A program made the position numbers and the translations under genes. From Chara braunii (lineage: Eukaryota; Streptophyta; Charophyceae; Charales; Characeae): 27,153 nt of DNA. The notes below the pieces were generated by a model. The model was not told where the DNA came from and did not search any database. It worked only from the letters and a program-made list of their open reading frames with translations. The DNA lies in assembly GCA_003427395.1 (NCBI GenBank), contig BFEA01000030.1, positions 741,604 through 768,756 of the forward strand, given 5' to 3'. Below, piece by piece: positions 1-7,899 of the stretch (positions are counted from its first letter, which is position 1; every line of letters begins with the position of its first letter).

Positions 1-67
<67 letters not shown>

Positions 68-102
68 ATGCACACACACACGCACACACGCACACACACA
101 CG
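1..102. repeat. (CA)n microsatellite at the window start
   Basis: Perfect CA dinucleotide repeat to about position 60, then a CA tract interrupted by TG and CG variants to 102. The window begins inside the repeat, so its true length is unknown. Such tracts commonly break assemblies. Confidence 0.98.
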
Positions 103-150
103 AAATGAACGGGGATATACCTCCGCCTTTGCTTTGCCTCCTTTCATAGT

Positions 151-345
151 GTGCAAGTTAGGCCGTTATGGGAGACAGCGATGTGGGCAGCTTGCGCTCA
201 ACAACAATCAACGTGGCGAGCGTTGTGCATGAGTGGCACGGTGAAGGGGGAGCTGCAAGAACAAATGAAAGGGGTACCCCGAAGAAAGCGAATGTGAACA
301 CATTCAAGAAAAGGGTTTTCATGCTTCTATTGTACTTCATGTTGC
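151..345 (+). repeat. Dispersed repeat, copy A (partner at 12194-12345)
   Basis: This stretch aligns by eye with 12194-12345. Shared blocks are GTGCAAG/GTACAAG, CTCAAC followed by TCAACGTGGCGAGC, GCACG.TGAA(A/G)G and TTCATG. The similarity is interrupted by small indels and I estimate roughly 70-75% identity in the best 120 bases. The partner lies inside the 3' non-coding part of the terminal-repeat-bounded element at 7775-12689. Copy A may therefore be the 3' remnant of a related element cut off by the window start, or an independent short repeat. The open frames across it look fortuitous. Confidence 0.6.
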
Positions 346-672
346 CTGCTATAGAGGTGAACCAATTTCATTGTTGGGTTGTCTGAACTCAAGGGCTTTT
401 GTTCTGTAATAGGATTGAATATGCTTCGATTTTGGATCTGCTCATCTGGGTGGAATAGGGGCTGTTGTGGTGAAAATTCAAAACCCACACAGACGCACAC
501 ACACACATGCACAGGACTCTTTCCCCCCTCTTTACATGACTTATATCACGGTGGTTGTGCTTTCCGTGGCCTCTTCTCTCTCTTGCGTTTGCTTTTCGCT
601 CTCTCTCACCTTATGGTGTTGCCTTGCGTTTGGATCCCTCCCTCAGCCCTCGTCTCCCATGCTTGACTCCCG

Positions 673-675
<3 letters not shown>

Positions 676-721
<46 letters not shown>
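676..721. repeat. (CT)n microsatellite
   Basis: About 23 uninterrupted CT units inside a longer pyrimidine-rich stretch (about 520-790). Serine-leucine open frames over it are repeat artefacts. Confidence 0.98.
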
Positions 722-725
<4 letters not shown>

Positions 726-1582
726 GTTTTGCTCTCTCTCTATCTGTGTCTTGATCTTTCTCTTGGTCTTACACTTTTTCACTTTTGAACACTTCTTTCT
801 GGTAGCTGCAAATCTTATCGGTATTGCTTTTCTTATGGTCGTACTGTGGACTATGAATGTACGGGACCAAAATGGCTGGCAGCACCAGGCAAAAAGAAAA
901 GAAATTGCTTTGGAGGCTTTTTTTCCCCCTTTGGCTTACAGCTCAATTTCGTATCTGTAAAAACAACCTGAGATGGCGTGGGTGTCTACTGTGAATCCCT
1001 GCTGTTTGAGAGTTAACGCAGGTTACACTGATTTTATCATCTATGACAGAAGCCAATTGCTTTGCTGGTGACGGATCATCTGCAGAAGTCTATTGCTTCA
1101 GTTAATCGCAATCGTGATGTCAACGGTTGCCAGCCTTTGGATGGTGTAGTTGGTCGACTAGCCTTTGGAAAGCACCAGCTGTATGTGAAACACGACATTT
1201 ATAATTTGCTGAAACTGGGAGCTCCGGGTGATTTATGAGCTGACAGCGATAGTTTGTGCAGAGACTGCAACATTCCAGGAGGCCCAGGAATGCCCCCTGC
1301 TCTGCATCAGGTTTCCATTGGATGGGTGCTTTAACAGTGTGAAGTTATTCATTGTCTTGCTTTCTGTGCTGGGTTGATGTGCAACTGATGTCTGACACCC
1401 TGCTGTGCCCTGCTGTGTGAGCTGTGTTGTGATTTAACTCGGTATGGTTGATCATCTCATATGCCTGTTACTCAGGTAGGCTGTCCTTGTTTGACGTGGT
1501 TTTCGTTCGCTCTGACTGGACTTCGGAAGTGGTGCAGACTGGGCAGACAAGCTGAAGGAGAAGTTGGAGAATCGTCAGCAGT
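722..1582. other. Non-coding stretch upstream of the first recognised exon
   Basis: No exon of the host gene, RNA gene or repeat could be recognised here. The sequence preceding the first exon in SWEETIE proteins (a conserved hydrophobic helix pair) was looked for in all frames and not seen. The preceding exon is therefore probably outside the window. Confidence 0.5.
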
Positions 1583-1724
1583 AGGTTCTCTTGATGGTGT
1601 CCTTGGCGACATCTGTTAAAATTGGGACGACACAGAGAAGATTAGCATGGCCCCTGCACAAGGATGACACGTGTAAATCGAGAAATGTTCCAAAAAAAGA
1701 AAAAGAAGAAGGTTCTCTTGATGG
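1583..1724 (+). pseudogene. U6 snRNA retrocopy with A-rich tail and 15-bp target-site duplication
   Basis: Positions 1599-1691 match U6 spliceosomal RNA over nearly full length. They include the invariant ACAGAGAAGATTAGCATGG block and the downstream block around CAAGGATGACACG and AAATCGAGAAATG. The 5' stem-loop is partly degraded. The copy ends in an A-rich tail (1692-1709). An identical 15-mer, AGGTTCTCTTGATGG, flanks it at 1583-1597 and 1710-1724. Full-length RNA, A tail and exact flanking duplication are the signature of LINE-type (target-primed) retroposition of a processed RNA. It is therefore read as a retropseudogene and not as a U6 gene. No plant-type upstream element or TATA was recognised at the usual distance. 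It sits 60 bases upstream of a host exon. Confidence 0.9.
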
Positions 1725-1783
1725 CAGCGTCTGATTTTTGCAGCTGCCGTTCTGTATGCCCCCCGCTTTGATGTTGTGCACAG

Positions 1784-1894
1784 GCTCTTCGTTTGAATTA
1801 CGGAATGAGTGACCTAGATCTCCCAGCATATGGCATGCAAGCTCTGAGCATGCTTGCACCAAATGCAAAGGCAGTCGTCGATGGGCACGCACAG
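1784..1894 (+). CDS. SWEETIE: SWEETIE/HEATR5-like protein, exon a (37 codons, phase 0)
   Basis: The exon reads ALRLNYGMSDLDLP at its start and ends VVDGHAQ. It is preceded by a pyrimidine-rich tract and CAG (1781-1783) and followed by GTAGCG (1895). Its last residues join in frame to ACVLYVLRVG of the next exon. SWEETIE proteins of plants have the same order: a short helix pair, then D-HA, then ACVLY-LRVG. The family (SWEETIE in Arabidopsis, HEATR5A/B in animals, Laa1 in yeast) consists of very large HEAT-repeat proteins. The animal and yeast members associate with the AP-1 clathrin adaptor at the trans-Golgi/endosome; SWEETIE affects sugar metabolism and growth. Assignment is by recalled family sequence and by collinearity with four further exons, not by a search. 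Confidence 0.82.
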
Positions 1895-2265
1895 GTAGCG
1901 TCTTTTCCTGCGAGTGAATGCAAAATGTCTCCATTTCTTGATGCTGTGTGTATGCATGGGTGCCTGCGTGTTTGAGTTGTGCCATCGTCACTTCTGCCTC
2001 CTCGCTTTCAGAGTTTGCCAAAATTTTCTCTGAATTCGGTGTTTTTGCCAACTTCGTTAGTGGTCCAAATGCATCAAAACTGAATACAGATATACCCTAA
2101 AGCACACATACATATCACAGTGATATAATCACACCAAAAAAAACAAACAAGAAAATTTCGAAGAAAACAAAAATTCAGGGAAATATGGCAGTTTCGGTGA
2201 AAAATTCACCGAAAATGACACCACCTATTGACCGTTAGTGATGGTCATTATGCCTTTATCTAGAC

Positions 2266-2327
2266 TGAAAGTTGCCCCAAACATACAGCCATAATGGCCG
2301 TACGTTCTATTTCGGTGAAAGGATGGC
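2266..2327 (+). repeat. Dispersed intronic repeat (partners at 16772-16835 and, partly, 7389-7485)
   Basis: The block ATAATGGCCGTACGTTCTAT followed by TTCGGTGAA and GGATGGC aligns with ATAATGACCGGACGTTCTAT, TCGGGTGAA and GACGGTAGCC at 16796-16835. Weaker matches (GCGTTCTATTTGAG, GGGTGAAGGCGGTAG) occur around 7407-7478. No open frame is conserved between copies. The family is not identified. Confidence 0.5.
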
Positions 2328-2739
2328 TTCTCTCAGTTCTCTTCAAATCACCAACGGTAGATAGGAGCCGAACTGTCTCACGACGTTCTAATTGTTATGT
2401 TGGCCACTAGCCCGTTCGAGCCCGTTGTTGCTCACTATACAAGACTAGTAGCACTCTTGTGTATGTTGCATGCTAGTGAATACATTCACCAAGTATGGGC
2501 AGAACCAAAGATCAACCAATATAGGATGAGCATATATGCAGTGGAAGTCTGAGATATGGACTGACTCACATAGACGGAACTTACCCAGACATCACTCAAC
2601 ACACAAGCAATCGTGAGATAGTGGGGTCTGAAGCCATCCATAGACAATGCTTCAGCCCCGTACACCTATACACAGATGAATGATGGGAGGAGAGACGATG
2701 GAGGTGGGAGATAGGGACAGCACCAGATGTCAAGGAAAT

Positions 2740-2925
2740 AGAATCCAGAATGTCACCGATATAGTAGCCCAAAATGTCACCGAACAAAATCAGAATGTTC
2801 TTGACATAAGTCACCAATGTCGGAGATACAGAATCCTAATATTACCGATGTCCGATCTGTGATGCCGCCAGGTATCAATCCCAAATATCTCCAATGTCTC
2901 GAATCCGGTAAGTGTCACATCCTCC
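2740..2925 (+). repeat. Degenerate short-motif repeats (AATGTCACCGA / GAATCC)
   Basis: The motif AATGTCACCGA or close variants recurs at about 2752, 2773, 2815, 2847 and 2896, interspersed with GAATCC-like words. The spacing is irregular, so this is a degraded low-copy repeat and not a regular satellite. Confidence 0.4.
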
Positions 2926-2982
2926 TACCACCGAAGTCCAATCTCTGATCTCTGTCCATCCCATATCCAAAGTCTCTCATCT

Positions 2983-3000
2983 GAAGAAAAGGAAAAGGAG

Positions 3001-3032
<32 letters not shown>
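2983..3032 (+). repeat. Pure polypurine (GAA)-rich tract
   Basis: Fifty consecutive purines, largely GAA/GGA triplets, followed by a further purine-rich stretch to about 3087. Mirror-symmetric purine tracts of this type can form triplex DNA; that is inference only. Confidence 0.85.
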
Positions 3033-3215
3033 TCTGGGGAGGGCAGAGGAGAGGTGGAGATGGCGAAGTAGGGAGGAGGAGAGTTCTCACTCCCGGATCC
3101 CGTACGCAGGTCCTTACCTGCAGGTGCAAGGAGGCGCCTGCGGCTTCAACCTGGAGCTATGGCGCTGCGCAGGTAAGCCGGTAAGTGCCCGTCTGCCACC
3201 TCTAATCGCCAGTGA

Positions 3216-3269
3216 GCGCTAATTAGTGCTGCTGTGCTTGGAGCTGCGCTAATCCAAAATTAGCGCAGC
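3216..3269. repeat. Paired palindromes around AATTAG / ATTAGCGC
   Basis: GCTGCGCTAAT (3243-3253) and ATTAGCGCAGC (3259-3269) are perfect 11-base inverted arms around a 5-base loop. Just upstream, AGCGCTAATTAGTGCT (3216-3231) is itself an imperfect palindrome sharing the core GCGCTAATTAG. They may be termini of a small inverted-repeat element; no target duplication was found. Confidence 0.6.
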
Positions 3270-3395
3270 GCTGCTCCTCAACTGCTGCCGTTCCTCCAGA
3301 AGGTGGACCCAAACGAAAAGATGCTGAACAGACTGCCGGTCGGTCCTAAGTACTGGCGGGGGCCTGTTCGGCCTCGAGGCTGCGAAAGTGCCTAG

Positions 3396-3440
3396 TGATC
3401 TGAACCGTCAGATTTTGTATCCGATCTGCGGTTCAGATCA
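3396..3440. repeat. 12-bp inverted repeat, 21-base loop
   Basis: TGATCTGAACCG (3396-3407) is exactly reverse-complementary to CGGTTCAGATCA (3429-3440). The hairpin lies in otherwise featureless intron sequence. It is not followed by a T run, and no function can be assigned. Confidence 0.7.
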
Positions 3441-3840
3441 GACCCGGGGAGGGCAGCCTCACAGTTGGCCACCAGGTCCAACGGTAATGCTGTTTGGACC
3501 GGTCCTCGTCTGGGCCTGTCTAAGGGCCTACGGGGTGGCCTGGAAAAGAAAGGGGTCAGGCCTTTGGGCTGGACTGGCGTGGACCGTCTCCAGGCCCTAG
3601 GTAGCCCCTCGGTCCTGTCGTCGGGCCTGGTATGGCTCGTGTGTAATGCAGAATGTAACAATGTATCTCTGCATAGCACGGACTCTACCTTCAACTTGTT
3701 TCGAGGCGACTATACTAAGCCGGGCGACTTGAGTTGTTTCACATACGGTCTCTGAGGTCTTAGTAATGTGGGTATTTTGTTTGCCTGCCGAGAATTGGAT
3801 TCAAACAGCTAACTCGGAAATTGGTTATGTCAGGTGTATT

Positions 3841-4168
3841 AAGTGAAGACTTTGTCTGCTTGCCTATCTATGAGTTCTCTCTCAAGTTCCACTTGGAAAC
3901 CTGTCCTGTCAACTATAACAATTAATGCAAGGAGAGCAGAAATAAGCCCAGTTTGGATCTTGACCTGCCTTATGTGGCTCTAAAGTCTTGTTGTTTGGGC
4001 CTGTGCTCGCTGTTTAAGCCCTGTCGGGTGGCCGAGTTATGCCAGTCTTTCCATCTGAGCTGCAGGTCCCAGGGGAATAGGAACTGGACTGACGGTCCCT
4101 AGAATGGATATGGAGCCAGGACCATAAGGACTAGATAATAATAAAAAAAAAAGTGAAGACTTTGTCTG
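3841..4168 (+). mobile_element. SINE-like retroposed insertion with exact 18-bp target-site duplication
   Basis: The 18-mer AAGTGAAGACTTTGTCTG occurs at 3841-3858 and again at 4151-4168. The 292 bases between end in an A-rich tail (ATAATAATAAAAAAAAA). This arrangement is diagnostic of target-primed retroposition. Inside, GGGTGGCCGAGTTATGCC (about 4025-4042) resembles the box A region of a class II tRNA, suggesting a tRNA-derived part, but a convincing box B was not found. The 3' end (GAATGGATATGGAGCCAGGACCATAAGGA) is shared with 7661-7688, so the insertion belongs to a dispersed family. It has no coding capacity. Confidence 0.85.
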
Positions 4169-5342
4169 GAACTGTGTAATCTGCTCCTGATGTTTGCTGT
4201 AAGCATTCCGGCTTTCTACTGCTGCCACTTACTAATGCAGATTTCAAGAGGGGTGTGTAAATCTTTTGGAGGCAGTGGAACACTGCTAACGCATGACTCT
4301 ATGACTATCGTATCAAAAGGTCCTGGTGACCAATAAGGTGTTCTTTTTAAACTCCCCCCCCTCCCCCCCGATTATATCCTGACTCCGAGATGAGTATGAG
4401 CCTCTGTGGATGAGTATTAGCTTTACATTCAACACGTACATTTATCTTAAAAACAGTTGCTGGCGGCAGGTAAGATGTTTTTTGAACTTCTTTCCTATTG
4501 CTTTGTAAGACTGTCGAGGTTGAACCTCCTGACGAGTCGGTGAAAATCCGACGAAACAGTCTGTGACCGTGAAATTGGCAGTCGGTGGAAATCAGATGGA
4601 GCATTTTGAGCCGGGTGAGTTGGCGATGGATGGACATCATACATTTCTGCTCTCTTTTCTGTTCTGAACTACAGTTACCATGAAGGGAAGTAAGGTGTCT
4701 TCTCTTGCAAAGGGATGCTTTGAGCAGGTCGCCATTCGTGTGGATAACAATGAGAACATTGCACTTGGGAAGTCGCGAACATCTGCCTCCCTTCTCCGAT
4801 AGGCTCTTAACGTTGTGCTGAGATAGTAAATTAGTCCTATGCATTTGAGAGGCGGTTGGCGGAGCCCGAAATTTTGAGGGGGTTTTGAACTTTTGATGGT
4901 GTTTCTGACAGAACTCCCAAACTTTGTAAACCAAACTTGCCACCAATCCATAGACTGGACAATAAATATTCCAAGAAAAAAAAAAAAAAGTGAAGAAACA
5001 GAACCTAAAACCCTAAGGCAGAAATGTGTTTTCAACTGTTCATGCAAAATTCGCCTTGTGCGGTTTTACTGTTTTTAACCTCTTAGGCTTTTACAGGATT
5101 TTCAGGTTTTTCAGGGCTTGCCAAAAAACTGTCGTCTCCGAGGTTGCAGCAAATACAAAACTTGTCGACAAAAAAATAATCTGCCCAAAACAAAAAAAAA
5201 GAGAAGTGAAAAAAAACTATGCCCTTTTCTGTGCTTCGGGGGTGAACCTATGTCGCGGTCCCTTTTTACCACTTGTGGTCGAGGGGGCTTCGTACTGGGG
5301 CCTGCCTTTCTGAACTTTTCTGCTTTTTCTCTTTGTATGAAA

Positions 5343-5413
5343 GATGTAATTGGTCACACGGATACAGAGAAGATGAGCATGGCCCCTGCCCAAGGATGAC
5401 TTGCATAAAGAAA
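5343..5413 (+). pseudogene. Degraded U6 snRNA fragment
   Basis: The core GATACAGAGAAGATGAGCAT, then GGCCCCTGCCCAAGGATGAC and GCATAAAG, follows the U6 order but lacks the 5' stem-loop. It has several substitutions in the normally invariant region. The 3' end runs into purine-rich sequence. Short words resembling GAAAGAT occur on both sides but do not make a convincing target duplication. It is a third U6-derived copy in the window and more decayed than the other two. Confidence 0.75.
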
Positions 5414-6299
5414 GGGGGGAAAGATAGAAAATGAAATTTAGCTGGGCACAATGGTCTCTTTCATGCTGAGCAATGCTGTGCATGAAAAAAGCAAAGCTGT
5501 GTTGTGGGATCCGGAGTGAGGAGTCGCTTGATTTTTGCGACTCGTGTTCAGGCCTCGCCTGGATCACTACGCTGAGCATGGAATGTGTTTAGCGAAAAAA
5601 AAACATAAAAAAGCCATGTTGTTGCTACAGAGGATTTCTGAGGGCTGCCCTCTGTATTGCCATATAATGTTTTGCACTGGAGTGCTGCGGTTGCTACGGA
5701 GGAGGGCTCAGGATGTTTGTACTGAGCTTTTCATCAATAGTTTGATGTTCTTAGTGCTTGGGAGGGAACAAACCATTTCTTTGGGACTTCTGAAGTGCAG
5801 GCACTGCTGTACTTGCACCTTTTTGGGAGGCTTTCATCCAGAAACTCAAAGTGCGTGGCTGGGGAGAGATGAAAAAGAAACGAAAAAGGAAAACACAAAA
5901 CCTTGTCCGCCACATGTGGGGCTCGTTGCTTCTTGCCAGCTGTTGTTATGCGAAATCAACAAACAGACGAGTCTTCTCTGTGGAAATCGATCTACCAATA
6001 GCTTTGTGCCTTCTACCTGCGACAGTATCACTCTGGTTGACACTGTCGCTGCTTTGCATGATTGGGCAGACGTCCGAGTCTTCAGTCTTTGAATGTCTTT
6101 TGCAGCCGTTCTTCACTCTACATGCCTGCATCCAAAATCAGCAAAAGAAAATATTTGGAAACAAAATCATCATGAACAGTGGTGTGCACAAACTGATTCA
6201 CTGTTGAGCTTCAAGATCTGTGCTTGAGTTTCCACTGGGGCACTACTGGTTAACGGGGACCCCCACTTTTCGGCCCTGAGTAACCATGAGAGAGAGAGA

Positions 6300-6376
6300 G
6301 GGAACTGACGTTTTTGCACTGAAGACAGGAGACGAGGGAGGAAAGAATGAACAAGGGAAAGGCAAATAGCAGTGGG

Positions 6377-6414
<38 letters not shown>

Positions 6415-6485
6415 ACTGACGTTTTTGCACTGAAGACAGGAGACGAGGGAGGAAAGAACGAACAAGGGAAAGGCAAATAGCAGTG
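6300..6485 (+). repeat. Two copies of a ~75-bp segment separated by a (GA)n tract
   Basis: The segment beginning GGGAACTGACGTTTTTGCAC and ending GGCAAATAGCAGTG occurs at 6300-6375 and 6411-6486. The period is 111 and I saw one substitution (AATGA versus AACGA). A pure GA tract (6378-6411) separates them, and a shorter GA tract precedes the first copy (6287-6300). The unit is unique sequence plus its adjoining microsatellite, duplicated in tandem. Open frames over this area are artefacts. Confidence 0.92.
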
Positions 6486-7097
6486 TGTCACTTGGCCCTT
6501 CATGGCTTCGTTCTTTCTTCCTTTGTTCTGGAAAGAGGGGGAGAGGGGTTCCCTTCTCCAGTCTCTTTCGAGGGTTCAGATGGCAATTGGTCATGGCCGT
6601 TGGCTCTCCGACTCAAGAGATTCCATTTTCCCCTCTCTTTCCTTTAGTCTTTTTAGGTCTCCTCATTTCTCTGTCGCCTCGGGTTTCGTTCATTTTTTCT
6701 CATCCGTGTCTAACGTTGAATTTGTCACTTAGCCCTCTCCTCGAGTTCATGATGATTCAGACCATTGACTAGACGACGCATATGTAACAGAGCTGACAGT
6801 AATGAGATCGTGGGTGCCAATCCTGCTGGATACTACGGTGCTGAGTGCCTTAGCCCTTTGAATAACCGTGGGCATGAACCTGGTGATTCAGATTGCGATG
6901 AGTCGACATCCTTGAGAGGACACAAAACGGACTTCTCCGCTTCCCCACTCTGCCTATCCTTCTTGAGGCCTCATGGTTTCTTCTTCAAGCACAGTAATGG
7001 AGTGGGAGAAGAGGGCGTGGTCTGATTGAGCTTTTGTGTGGGTTGTAAGTGGTGTTTGCGTGTTGTTACTGGTCATGGGGATTCGCCAGCTGTACTC

Positions 7098-7205
7098 TCA
7101 CTGCAAAAGATTCTAAAAAGCAATCGATAGCTTGTAAATGTCAGCCGGCTTGCACTGTATTCTTGGGCAGTATGTGCACATCTTGCGCTTTGGTTTCTGA
7201 GTATA
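7098..7205 (+). repeat. Diverged direct repeat, copy 1 (copy 2 at 7538-7640)
   Basis: Both copies run GCAAAAGAT, then A-rich, CAAT(C)CATAGC(A/T)(A/T)GTA(C/A)ATG, and later CTTGC(A/G)CTTTGGTTTCTGAGT, over about 105 bases. The second copy continues into a tail shared with the SINE-like insertion (AGAATGG...GGAGCCAGGAC). This may be a further dispersed family member. It is non-coding. Confidence 0.6.
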
Positions 7206-7364
7206 AGCTCGGAAATAAAACATTAAAAATTAAAAATCAAACCGAAATATGCCTCTTGAAAGTCAAAACCCCTTTCAACCCCCTTTAAAACCCATGTATA
7301 TCCCCCTCCCCGCCCTTTCAAACACATGTATACTACCTCTACAAGGCACTCTGCCTCTGCAACA

Positions 7365-7403
7365 TTCAAATATAACGCCCAGGCCCCAGGCGTTATATTC
7401 GAA
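7365..7403. repeat. 15-bp inverted repeat (hairpin), 9-base loop
   Basis: TTCAAATATAACGCC (7365-7379) pairs with GGCGTTATATTCGAA (7389-7403), with one mismatch and the loop CAGGCCCCA. It lies about 360 bases upstream of the 4.9-kb element, outside its termini. It could be a folded-back terminal repeat of a deleted element or a transcript hairpin. Confidence 0.75.
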
Positions 7404-7537
7404 GGGGCGTTCTATTTGAGAAAAAGAGTAAAAGCGAAAATCTGATTTTTTAATGTTTTTTTGGGTGAAGGCGGTAGTAGCCAGGACCTTGAGGCGGACT
7501 TAGGACCTGACACGGGAAATCGTCTCCTGTACCTTCC

Positions 7538-7690
7538 TTGCAAAAGATGCATGAAAATCAATCCATAGCAAGTACATGCCGATGGGTGGGCCTTACACAG
7601 GGACTACACACAACTACTTGCACTTTGGTTTCTGAGTTGTTACATCTATGTTTTGGTAGAATGGACAAGGAGCCAGGACTGTAAGGAGTG
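7538..7690 (+). repeat. Diverged direct repeat, copy 2, with SINE-type 3' end
   Basis: The first ~100 bases repeat 7098-7205. Bases 7661-7688 match the 3' end of the insertion at 3859-4150 (AGAATGGA, GGAGCCAGGAC, TAAGGA). No A tail or target duplication is visible. It is interpreted as an old truncated member of the same dispersed family. Confidence 0.55.
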
Positions 7691-7774
7691 CAAGGATCTG
7701 TTTCTCCTCGAAAGAGAAAGAAAGCAATGCTGACTACATGTGGCTGCCAGAAAGTACGACTACTGGCCAAAAGC

Positions 7775-7858
7775 TGTGTAGCATCGTGTTCGGGTTCAGT
7801 GACCGAACTGGATCGTTAGCGACTGAACGCGAACGAACGCAAAACCCTCCGAACGCGA
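7775..7858 (+). repeat. 5' terminal and subterminal repeats of the 4.9-kb element
   Basis: TGTGTAGCA is followed by TCG, TGTTCGGGTTCAG and CCGAAC, then a run of CGAAC words (GAACGCGAACGAACGC, CCTCCGAACGCGAAC). Read inward, this is the same order as the reverse complement of 12605-12689, with an extra ~30 bases on the 3' side. Clustered subterminal motifs are typical binding sites for the element's own transposase. Confidence 0.75.
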
Positions 7859-7899
7859 ACATTTCTGGTGCTTTTCGCCACCGCCATCTCTACCGTGCA

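Noticed and set aside
1575-2051. 158-codon minus-strand open frame
   Set aside because: It runs antisense through the U6 retrocopy and host exon a, both better explained features.
4347-4946. 199-codon minus-strand open frame
   Set aside because: It begins with TTG, has no recognisable domain, unremarkable residue composition and no neighbouring signal. A chance frame in 27 kb of intron is more likely.
5535-6092. 185-codon plus-strand open frame
   Set aside because: No domain or conserved motif, and the composition resembles translated non-coding sequence. It lies inside the host intron, next to a degraded U6.
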